Positions 56,523 to 64,000 of a DNA stretch of 64,000 nt are shown one piece after another. Source of the DNA: CAWINY01 sp963837635 (GTDB lineage Bacteria; Acidobacteriota; Terriglobia; Terriglobales; Acidobacteriaceae); contig CAWINY010000007.1 of NCBI GenBank assembly GCA_963837635.1, positions 434,001 to 498,000 of the forward strand, in the 5' to 3' direction. The position numbers were made by a program, and so were the translations under genes. How positions within the stretch are numbered: position 1 is the stretch's first letter; every line of letters starts with the position of its first letter. Under the pieces are notes generated by a model. The model did not search any database. It saw only the letters and a list, made by a program, of their open reading frames with translations, and was not told where the DNA came from.

Positions 56523-57093
56523 TAGGAGAATCGAACGGCTGACCATCGCAGACGAAGAGGCAGAACACCTGAGGGAACTGATCGATAATGCAGTGGAGCT
56601 GGCTCGACTCGATATCAAGCAGATCGATGTTCATCCGGAGCCTTACGACCTGCGCAAAGTTATTCGTGAAGTAGTCGCCTCAATGCGGAGTGAAATTGAC
56701 GAACGGCAGTTGGATGTCGTCTGCGATGAGCAACTCCCAAGGGTGTCGTTCGATCCTCGTTTGATGAAACTCGCTTTCAAACAACTTCTCGATAACGCTC
56801 TGAAGTATTCCCCTCCTGATACCCCGGTTGCAATCCGAGCACACGCTGATAGCATGCTCACCATCGAGGTCACAGACTATGGCACGGGTATACCGGCCGA
56901 GGAGCAAATGCGGATTTTCGAGAGATTCTACAGAAGCCCGTCCTTTAAACATCAGATACCCGGCTCCGGTCTAGGCTTGAGCATCGCGCACCGGATCGTG
57001 CGAGCCCATAATGGAGATCTGACGGTGATGAGCCGCCCGGGCGAGACCACGTTTCGCATGACATTGCCTAACGAACTGGAAAGGAGATAAGAG

Positions 57094-57791
57094 GTGAGCG
57101 CCGGACGCATTCTCATTGTCGATGACCAAATTCAAATCCGGCGCCTAATGCGCGGCACGTTGGTTGACGCGGGCTACGAAGTAGACGATGCCAGGACCGG
57201 TGAAAAGGCGCTCATGAAGTTGGGCGAGTTCCGCCCTGATCTTGTTCTCCTGGACATTAATATGCCTGGTATGGGCGGATTGGCTGCCTGTAAAAAGATC
57301 AGGAACGGCACCGAGGCCGCCATCATCATGCTGACGGTGCGAAGCTCTGAAGAGGACAAGATTGACGCACTGGATGCGGGAGCCGATGATTTCGTCATCA
57401 AGCCATTCAGCACGCCAGAGCTACTGGCGCGGATACGCGCCGCCCTAAGGAGAGTGCCGGTTTCTCGTTCCGCAGCCGCCAGAATTCGTGTAGGTCAGCT
57501 CGTAATCGACTTCGCCACGCGCACTGTGGTCAACCGAGGCACGGCTATGCACTTGACGCCGAAAGAACTGGATCTGCTACGGTATCTAACGCAGCACGCG
57601 AATGAAACGCTGACACACCGGGAACTGCTACAGGCAGTGTGGGGGCCTGATTACGACGATGAAGTCGATTATCTCCGAGCCTTCATCAAGAACCTGCGGA
57701 AGAAGGTCGAACTGAATCCCGAACGTCCTGAATACATCACGACCGAGCACTGGTCGGCTATCGCTTCAATGGGACACTCGAACCTTTCTGA
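57094..57791 (+). pseudogene. KdpE/OmpR-family response regulator, frameshifted at the last codons
   Basis: The GTG at 57094 follows AAGGAG and lies 3 bases after the kinase stop. Receiver domain: ILIVDDQIQIRR, phospho-Asp in LVLLDINMPGMGG, MLTVRSSEEDK and Lys in FVIKPFSTPELL. A winged-helix domain follows (HLTPKELDLLRYLTQHANET; VDYLRAFIKNLRKKVE). After ITTEHW a one-base loss near 57754 leaves the normal ending GYRFNGTLEPF in the next frame, stopping at 57791; the uncorrected frame runs on to 57897 into antisense sequence. Only the last turn is affected, so partial function is possible. Confidence 0.85.
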
Positions 57792-57843
57792 TTCGCGCCT
57801 TTGCAACGGAGCAGTGGGAGTCCATCCACATTACTCGGCGATC

Positions 57844-58560
57844 TCAGTCAGGCCTTCCATGCTGCTGCTCTTTGGCTTGCACAGTCTCGGGAGTTAGGCC
57901 GTGTTCCAGCAGTGCACTCGGTGCAGGCTCCGCAGGCGGACTCGCCGGGAGTTGGCAAGTGAGCGACAATTCGTGTAGGCAAAAACTGGTTCGAGCGCAG
58001 CCTGATGGGATAACACTGGTAGCGTTGCTTGCCACGCAGTTTCTCCCTAACCCTGCGCCGACCCTGTCGGAGCACAAGGTACACTTGAAGACCTTTTTTG
58101 TGGATGGATTGAACTTGGGAATGTTAAATGGACACCCAGTGACGCAATACTGGCATCCGATGCAATGCTCCTGATTGAAATCGACAATGCCATTGGCATA
58201 TTGCACAATTGCGCCGTCGGCCGGGCAAGACGCCAGGCATCCAGGGTCAGCGCAGTGCATGCACTGGTCTTTACGCATCAGCCAGCTGAAAGTGCCATCG
58301 GGGGCGGTGTGCTCGTCAAAGCGAATCAAGTTCCAATAGTTCCATGCTGTATCGGGCATGGTCTGGTAGGTATTATCAAAGGTCGTCGGATGGAAGGGAT
58401 AGCCGTTCCACTCGAGGCATGCAACCTCGCAGGCTTTGCAGCCGATGCAGGTAGTGGTGTCCACCAGCTTGCAAACGTCGTAGTCCCGCGACATGTTCCC
58501 TCCCGGAATTGTTCCGGCGTGACCCGAGATTGCCTTGATCTGGAGAAGTTTGCTAGCCAT
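57844..58560 (-). CDS. Formate dehydrogenase iron-sulfur subunit, C-terminus replaced
   Basis: 238 residues. The first 170 are a good FdhB/FdoH-type ferredoxin with cysteine clusters CIGCKACEVAC, QCMHCADPGCLASCP, HCIGCQYCVTGCPF and KCTLCSDRVG. After GAGLG (near 58040) similarity stops: the last cysteine cluster (CxxxCP) and the C-terminal membrane anchor are missing, and the tail is unlike the family in every frame. Electron transfer to the membrane is therefore likely lost. It starts 9 bases after the alpha-subunit stop; the natural context is a periplasm-facing formate oxidase. Confidence 0.75.
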   Translation of the reverse strand: MASKLLQIKAISGHAGTIPGGNMSRDYDVCKLVDTTTCIGCKACEVACLEWNGYPFHPTTFDNTYQTMPDTAWNYWNLIRFDEHTAPDGTFSWLMRKDQCMHCADPGCLASCPADGAIVQYANGIVDFNQEHCIGCQYCVTGCPFNIPKFNPSTKKVFKCTLCSDRVGAGLGRNCVASNATSVIPSGCARTSFCLHELSLTCQLPASPPAEPAPSALLEHGLTPETVQAKEQQHGRPD

Positions 58561-58569
58561 GATATCTCC

Positions 58570-61500
58570 TCAGACTTTCTCGAGTTTTACGAGGAAACCC
58601 TTGAACTCGGGTGTAAATGCGTTAGGATCGATGGCGGCCGGCGTTAAGCCATTGACCAGCGTCCGCGCCGTCCTGCCCCTATCTTCCTGAATGCCACGAT
58701 AGCCCCAGTGAATCGGGATTCCGATCTGATAGGTCTTCTTGCCATCGATCAACATAGAATGAATCCGGCGAGTGACCATGGCCTTGGCGATGTAGTGATT
58801 GCGCGCGCTGGTAACTTTGACCTTGTCGCCGCCGCGTATATCCATTTCATCCGCTAATTCCGCGGGGATCTCGACGAACGGCTCGGGCACAAGCTGGACG
58901 TTCATCGGATTGTTCTTGGTCCAGTAGTGGTAGTGCTCGGTAAGCCGGTAGGTGGTGCAAACGATGTTGTAGCCCTCCGCGGGCGTGCCGTATTTGTCGG
59001 CCGATGATTTGAACTTCTTCGCTACTGGATTGTTGTCCTGCTGTGGATGCAGCAGGTTCTTCACCGGACTCTCAAAGGTCTCGTAGTGTTCGGGGAATGG
59101 ACCATCGGCAACCATGCCGAGGGGAACGAACAAGCGGCCCACTCCTTCGGGATTCATGATGAACGGCCCCATGTGCTCCTGTGGCGCGGAGTCGACCTTG
59201 AAATCGGGGACATCGTTGCCCACCCACTTCTTGCCCGCTTCGTTCCACCACACCTGGGCACGCGTGGCATCCCACGGCTTGCCGCTGGAGTCGCATGATG
59301 CGCGGTTATAGAGCACCCGCCGATTCGCCGGCCACGACCACGCCCAGTTGGGATAAACCCCAAGTCCAGATGGATCGTCGGTGGCCCGGCGCTGCATCAT
59401 CGGTCCGGCTTCCGTCCACGACCCGCAATAGATCCAGTTGCCGCAGGCGGTCGAGCCGTCGTCGCGCAGGAAGCCGAAACCCGGCAATTGCTGGCCTGCT
59501 TTGATCGTCGTGTTCGTTGGCGCGTCGGTCACGTCGGCAAGCGCTTTTCCGTTGATCTCTTTTGCAATCTCCGAAAGCGACGGGTTTTGCTTGTCGGTGT
59601 AGCTCCATGTCGCGTTCAGGATTGGATCTGGGAACTTGCCGCCTTGCGCCTTGTAGAGATCACGTATCTTGAGGAAAATGCGCGCCAGTATCTCCTGATC
59701 GAGCATCGCCTCTCCCGGAGGTGGCACTGCGATCCACTTCCACTGCAGCCAGCGCGCAGAGTTGACCATGGTTCCATCTTTCTCCGCAAAACCCGCGCCC
59801 GGTAGCCGATAAACGGTCGTATTGATCGTTTTCATTTCTTCTGGAGTAATTCCCGGAGACCTCCAGAAATCGCTGGTTTCGTCTGCATAGAGTTCGCAAA
59901 CGACCAACCAGTCAGCCTTCTTCAGCGCAGCGATGTTCTTCGATGAATTGGGGCCGATCATGACGCCGTTCATGCCGAAAGCGAACAGTCCCTTCACCTC
60001 GCCGCGATACATTCCGTCCCACAATTCGGTCCAGGAGTAATTGCGATCGACCTTGGGAAGATAGTCAAAGGCGAAGCCGTTCTCTTTCGTCGCCGCATCG
60101 CCATAGAGCGACTTCAGTAGCGACACCGCGAACTTCGGCGTATTCGACGAGTAGTTAAACGACGCCCATTCGTCCGGCTTGGCCGACTTCGGCGTTGTCC
60201 GTGTGAGATACGAATTCAAGTCCGTGTCCGCGGGAGTCGGCACCTTCAAGTAGCCGGGCAACAGGTCAAAGATGCCCGCCATGTCGGTTGCGCCTTGAAT
60301 GTTCGAGTGGCCGCGCAAGGCATTGACGCCGCCGCCTGCACGTCCTATGTTGCCCAGTATCAGTTGCAGCAACGCCGCAGCGCGGATGGTCTGTGTACCC
60401 GAGCTGTGCTGCGTCCAGCCAACCGCATAGATGATGGTTCCGACCTTCTTCAAGTCTCCATCTTTGCGAATGGAGGTAAAAAGATCGGCGACCTTGAGGA
60501 TCTGCTCCTTCGAAATGCCGGTGATTCGCTCAATCAACTCCGGCGTGTAGCGCGAATATTACCGCTTCAGCAGTTGATAGACGCATCGCGGATGTTGCAG
60601 CGAAGTGTCGTAGGCGATATTAGCTGGCATCCCAGGTGGAGGCGCAACCGCTGCGGCATAGCCATGTTGTGTGGGTGCCTGCTGGGTTGGACTGGTCGCG
60701 GCTGAGGGAGTAGGCATTGCAGCGTGCGTCGCCGCGGGTACTGCTCCGGCGATACCAATGTTGCCGCCCTGCTCGTAGTTCCAGGTGCTCTTGTCGTAGG
60801 AATGGGTGTCGGGGTTAAAGCCGGAGTACAGCCCATCTTCGGGAAGTTGGAATCCATCCTTGATGATGAACGCAGCGTTGGTATAGTTGACGAGGTACTC
60901 GAGGTTCACTCGGTCGTTCAGCAGGGCATAATTAATGATCGCGCCGAGCAAAGCAATATCGGAGCCGGCGCGGATCTGTACAAAGAGATCGCTGACAGCG
61001 GCGGTGCGGGTGTACCGGGGATCGACAACGATGAGGGGAGCGTTGCGGGTGCGCTTGGCCTCTATGGCCCATTTAAATCCGCAGGGGTGATTTTCCGCCG
61101 GATTGCCACCCATCACCAACATCATGTCGGTGTTCTTGATGTCGATCCAGCCATTCGTCATGGCACCGCGTCCGAAGCTTGGTCCCAGACCTGAGACCGT
61201 GGGGCCGTGTCAAACACGTGCCTGGTTTTCCAGGTAAGTCACCCCCAAGCTTCTCATCGTCTTGACGACGAGATAATTGAACTCATTGGTATCGGTGCAG
61301 CCGCCGATCCAGGCAAACCCCGGACAACGATTGACGGTTCGCCCCTGCGTGTCCTTCTCGATGAAAGTATCATCGCGCGTTTTCTTTGCTCTTTGTGCGA
61401 TCTCGTCAATGGTCTGATCCCAGGAGATGTCCTCCCAGTGGTCCGAGCCCGGACGCCGCACCTGCGGCTTCAGCAATCGCCGCTCATTCAGGATGTCCTG

Positions 61501-61791
61501 CATGAGAGACGAACCCTTCGGGCAAAGTGTGCCGCGATTGATCGGATGATCAGGATCGCCTTCGACGTGAACCACCTGCGGGGTCACGTTCTTGGCCTTG
61601 TCGCCAATGGTGTGGATGATGACGCCGCAGCTCACCGCACAATAGGGGCAGGTGGAACGCGTCTCGGTGGTACGCGCAATCTTCAGTTCGGATGCTTCCG
61701 CGTAGGCGCGTTCCGTGCTGAATCCGAGGAGTGGTAAAGCGGTTCCAGCAACCACGGATGTCTTTAGAAAATCCCTGCGTGATACGCCCAT
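58570..61791 (-). CDS. Formate dehydrogenase alpha subunit, selenocysteine (UGA) and in-frame TAA
   Basis: 1074 codons read in one frame. A TAT signal, MGVSRRDFLKTSVVAGTAL, is followed by 4Fe-4S ligands CPYCAVSC and GTLCPKG. The TGA at 61210-61212 follows ENQARV and precedes HGPTVSGLGPSFGRGAMTN, precisely where FdnG/FdhF have selenocysteine; a SECIS hairpin follows. The molybdopterin domains continue (MMLVMGGNPAENHPCGFKW; AVGWTQHSSGTQTIRAAAL). A TAA at 60559-60561 interrupts QLLKR/YSRYTPELIERITG and has no recoding rationale, so it is either a true nonsense mutation or an error. Oxidises formate to CO2 at a Mo/W-bis-MGD site in the periplasm. AGGAGG precedes the ATG. Confidence 0.88.
61181..61198 (-). 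promoter_or_regulatory. Bacterial SECIS hairpin of the formate dehydrogenase gene
   Basis: On the minus strand GGTCTC-AGGTCT-GGGACC forms a 6-bp stem (one T-G pair) with an AGGTCT apical loop, 11 bases after the TGA. The loop matches the AGGUCU bases read by SelB in E. coli fdhF/fdnG messages. Supports UGA decoding as selenocysteine. Confidence 0.85.
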
Positions 61792-62115
61792 TGCAACCTC
61801 CTACTTTCGGGTGAAAGCCGAGAGAGACAAAGAACGACAAAGTGAAGCACTCTACTCCACGCCTGTTTCAATTGCAACCCGCGTGGAAGCGTGCGCTCGG
61901 GCCCGGTTTCCCCGTTTCCCGCCTGCCAACTTGAGCCACAATCCTGAGCTGCAAGGGGCACTCAAGCGAGCGCAGCCCGTCAGACATCCAGCACTGAGGT
62001 TCAAGGGCGACTCATACGGATCGACTTGCAACCACACTTCGGAGCGCTTGCAAATCGCTCAGCGTGCCACAAACACCACGCCCTGGCCGGCATCCGCCAA
62101 ATGCCCACACCTTCC
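61792..62115. other. Intergenic region upstream of the formate dehydrogenase operon
   Basis: No coding frame or clear operator was recognised. It separates the formate dehydrogenase start from the end of msrA, both on the minus strand. Confidence 0.4.
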
Positions 62116-62790
62116 TCAATCCTGTCTGTAAAGCTCAGGCAGCAACTGTCGAAGGCGAGCGAGCTTCGGGAGGTCGTTGATCTGGATGTACGGATTATCA
62201 GGATGATGAGCGGCGTAATCCTGGTGGTAGCCTTCAGCTGGATAGAAGACCTTCAGGGGAACAACTTGCGTGACGACAGGCTGCGCAAACACTTTCGCCC
62301 TTCGAACCTGCGTGATATAGGCTTCGGCAATGCGGCGCTGTTCGTCGGTTTGGTAAAAAATGACGGAGCGGTACTGCGTGCCGGTGTCAGGCCCTTGCCG
62401 GTCCAATTCCGTGGGATCATGCGCCACGGAGAAGAAAACCCTCAGAATCTGTCCGTAGGTTAGCTGTGACGGGTCATAGATGATCTTCACGGACTCGGCG
62501 TGTCCGGTGGTTCCCGTGCTGACCGCCTCGTATTCAGCCGTCTTCGCGGAGCCCCCTGAATATCCTGCAATGACAGCAGAGACGCCCTTAACGTGCTCGA
62601 ACACGAGTTGCATGCCCCAGAAGCAACCACCGCCGAGAACCGCCGTCTCTTGGCCGCGAGCCGAAGCGACTGGAGCGTCAATTACCGGACTTGGGAGAGC
62701 AGTGCCGGCAGCACTCGCCCGATTGCAGCCAAGCAAGCTGGCCAGAGAGAGCAGTAGAGCTGCCAGGAAATGTGCGGAAATCCTCGACAT
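62116..62790 (-). CDS. msrA: Peptide methionine sulfoxide reductase MsrA, exported
   Basis: 224 residues. The N-terminal signal ends in a lipobox-like LASLLGC, so it is probably a lipoprotein or periplasmic. Catalytic motif GGGCFWG with the nucleophilic Cys, then EHVKGVSAVIAGYSGG, YEAVSTGTTGHAESVKI, FFSVAHDPTELDRQGPDTGT and PAEGYHQDYAAHHP, all family hallmarks. It reduces methionine-S-sulfoxide in oxidised proteins. No partner MsrB gene is seen in the window. Confidence 0.93.
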   Translation of the reverse strand: MSRISAHFLAALLLSLASLLGCNRASAAGTALPSPVIDAPVASARGQETAVLGGGCFWGMQLVFEHVKGVSAVIAGYSGGSAKTAEYEAVSTGTTGHAESVKIIYDPSQLTYGQILRVFFSVAHDPTELDRQGPDTGTQYRSVIFYQTDEQRRIAEAYITQVRRAKVFAQPVVTQVVPLKVFYPAEGYHQDYAAHHPDNPYIQINDLPKLARLRQLLPELYRQD

Positions 62791-63071
62791 ATATTCCTCT
62801 CCAGCATTGGAGTCCGGGGACGGACAAAAGTTACAGCATGGGCAAAGATCGACTTCGCTACGAGCTCTGAACCATGGTCACCATCTGCCCGCGATAGACC
62901 TCACCGCCACAACCAATCCAAGAGCCGTTGCCACGCGGGGCTCAAATTTGTTCGCATGCAATCTTTCGTTTTTTCGGATGTAACTTTTGAGGAGGTTCTC
63001 AATCTCACGGGCATGAGCGCGGTACGGGCCTTCGAAAGAACCCGCTGACCGCGACTCCAAGGAGATTGAAA

Positions 63072-63473
63072 ATGAACGCTTCCCTCAAGACGCTACTGAT
63101 TACCGCCGCGCTTTCCGGCCTTCTGGGCGGAACTCCGGCTCGCGCTGAGAAACAGTCCGACAAAGGTATGGGAGTCAACCCCTTCGTCCAAGCGGCGGCG
63201 GAACAGACCCGCAAGGAAAATGTGACTTGGAACACGCAAACCGACACCATGCCTACAACCAACATTGCCAAGCTGGTGAATCCCTTCGTCCAAGCGGCGG
63301 CGGGACAATCGCGCGGGGTTGCACAAACGTCGAGCAACGAACTAGTCGATACGACGGCCAGGACACAGATCCCCCACGTTAACCCCTTTGTCCAAGCGGC
63401 ACGGGAACAATCGCACAGGGACAATGCGGCTGCGGAAACGCGGATGACGCGGCAAGCTCGGCTGATGCACTGA
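63072..63473 (+). CDS. Secreted protein with three NPFVQAA repeats
   Basis: 133 residues from the ATG at 63072, preceded by AAGGAG (63059-63064). A signal peptide (MNASLKTLLITAALSGLLGG, cleavage near ARA) is followed by a polar mature chain with three copies of V-N-P-F-V-Q-A-A-x-x-Q (at 63174, 63279 and 63381), spaced about 34-35 residues. The linkers are disordered-looking and rich in Thr, Asn and Gln. No family was recognised; the repeats suggest short binding motifs in the periplasm or outside the cell. Confidence 0.7.
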   Translation: MNASLKTLLITAALSGLLGGTPARAEKQSDKGMGVNPFVQAAAEQTRKENVTWNTQTDTMPTTNIAKLVNPFVQAAAGQSRGVAQTSSNELVDTTARTQIPHVNPFVQAAREQSHRDNAAAETRMTRQARLMH

Positions 63474-63650
63474 TGCACATCGCTCGGGACAGGTGCTTGG
63501 TGAATACCAAATGATGCACACCATGCATCGCAGATACAAAGACCTGGCCAGCTTGCCATTCTTCAAGAGAACCACGTCCTGCCGATGGCGACGGCGATCC
63601 ATGGCGCCGCCGCCCTCGGAGACACGACGGGCAGCCAGGCACTGCGAGAC

Positions 63651-63992
63651 TCACCCGTGGAAGAGCGGATGCACGATTGCTTCTCCCGCGGCCAATACGA
63701 GACTTAGGATCGAGCTCACCAAGCTGATGGCGATTGTCATTTTCTGGCGAGAGGTGAGCGGGCGCTTCCTCCATCGAGCCGAGGTCAGGTTGCGCAAACG
63801 TCGTGCGTTCCACAGCACGAAGAGAGTCAGGATTGCTAACGCGGTGGAGATGAGCATCAGTGGAATTCGAACGGCATCGGAGTGGATGCTCGACGATTTC
63901 ACGGCGGCCGCCAAGCTGCCAATACCGGCGAAAACCCTCAGCGTGCTGCTGGCCACCAAAACCGCGCAAACCCCCTGCACCAGGCCGCCCAC
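63651..63992 (-). CDS. Small membrane protein, hypothetical
   Basis: 113 residues with three hydrophobic stretches (near the N-terminus, LMLISTALAILTLFVLW, and ISLVSSILSLVLAAGEAI) separated by a basic loop (NARRLRNLTSARWRKRP), suggesting a positive-inside cytoplasmic loop. The start is a GTG eight bases from the window edge and the gene may begin farther right. No family was recognised; DUF2231-like cupredoxin-associated membrane proteins have similar size, but this is only an impression. Confidence 0.45.
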   Translation of the reverse strand: MGGLVQGVCAVLVASSTLRVFAGIGSLAAAVKSSSIHSDAVRIPLMLISTALAILTLFVLWNARRLRNLTSARWRKRPLTSRQKMTIAISLVSSILSLVLAAGEAIVHPLFHG

Positions 63993-64000
63993 CAGGGAAG

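Larger units (their letters stand above)
54490..57090 (+). pseudogene. KdpD-like sensor histidine kinase split by IS630
   Basis: The first part (54490-55357) has a DUF4118 block of membrane helices (TFRLLTSFAGVAIVTFLGY; AYLLLVLIIASTWGFLEA), a GAF-like region and the phospho-acceptor motif DAMAHEFKTPLTTIRGA. The second part (56525-57090) has the ATP-binding domain (LLDNALKYSPPDTP N box; DYGTGIPAEE; GSGLGLSIAHRIV). Removing IS630 and one TA gives 478 codons, joined as GPLA-RRIERL without shift. The N-terminal Kdp/Usp sensor domains are absent. The response regulator gene follows after 3 bases. The start is a TTG at 54490, provisional. Confidence 0.85.

Noticed and set aside
61210..61212. TGA read as the end of a short formate dehydrogenase fragment
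   Set aside because: The frame continues with family sequence on the other side, the position is the known selenocysteine site, and a SECIS hairpin follows.

Overview
The window looks like a chromosomal segment of a GC-rich, soil-type Acidobacteriota bacterium. That assignment is an inference from protein flavour: tandem universal stress proteins, a MacA/MacB-type exporter, a KimA-like permease, a DUF4118 kinase and a TAT-exported selenocysteine formate dehydrogenase. The segment is packed with insertion sequences and decaying genes. Several independent genes carry one-base frameshifts or nonsense codons, so either decay is pervasive or the consensus contains errors.

Layout. 1-5.6 kb: stress cluster (four two-domain universal stress proteins, Hsp20, a divergent EF-P-like protein, a small secreted protein). 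5.6-11.3 kb: MacA/MacB-type exporter behind two CRP/FNR-like palindromes, then a collapsed zinc-uptake region (truncated ATPase, truncated DUF362 gene, intact ZnuA-like binding protein). 11.4-16.0 kb: an IS256 element, an IS200 element and a 2.3-kb IS1595 element carrying a HEPN-domain gene and a coupled small gene; the target duplications of the IS256 and IS1595 elements are visible. 16-25 kb: integrase remnant ending in the 3' half of tRNA-Asp, AraC-type regulator, RNase II-like enzyme, broken hsdM and DUF763 genes, a tRNA-Asn 3' end, a DUF433/DUF5615 toxin-antitoxin pair and an IS110 element. 25-31 kb: gene fragments, an intact GH13 enzyme, a second IS110 element and a short internally deleted relative of it.

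31.8-43.6 kb is the most interesting part. A single 1108-residue protein joins a nucleoside-phosphorylase domain, a STAND-like P-loop NTPase and a C-terminal HD phosphohydrolase, which is the architecture of a nucleotide-targeting abortive-infection effector. Farther right, on the minus strand, lies a ubiquitin-like conjugation operon: a Ub-like/E2 fusion (with a nonsense codon), a JAB/E1 fusion and an unrecognised third gene split by IS5. Divergent from it is a PRTRC protein C (another beta-grasp protein) with two coupled small genes, then GreB.

44-57.8 kb: an ACT / GAF-ANTAR / APC-permease operon with two hexaloop hairpins in the permease leader, then a KimA-like permease gene split by IS1380 and by an IS630 that itself contains a tandem dimer of IS200. 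Next comes a KdpD-like kinase split by the same IS630, followed by its response regulator. Removing the insertions and one target-site copy restores open frames exactly in both host genes. 57.8-64 kb: formate dehydrogenase (alpha subunit with a UGA selenocysteine codon and SECIS hairpin, plus an in-frame TAA; truncated FeS subunit), MsrA, a secreted protein with three short repeats and a membrane protein.
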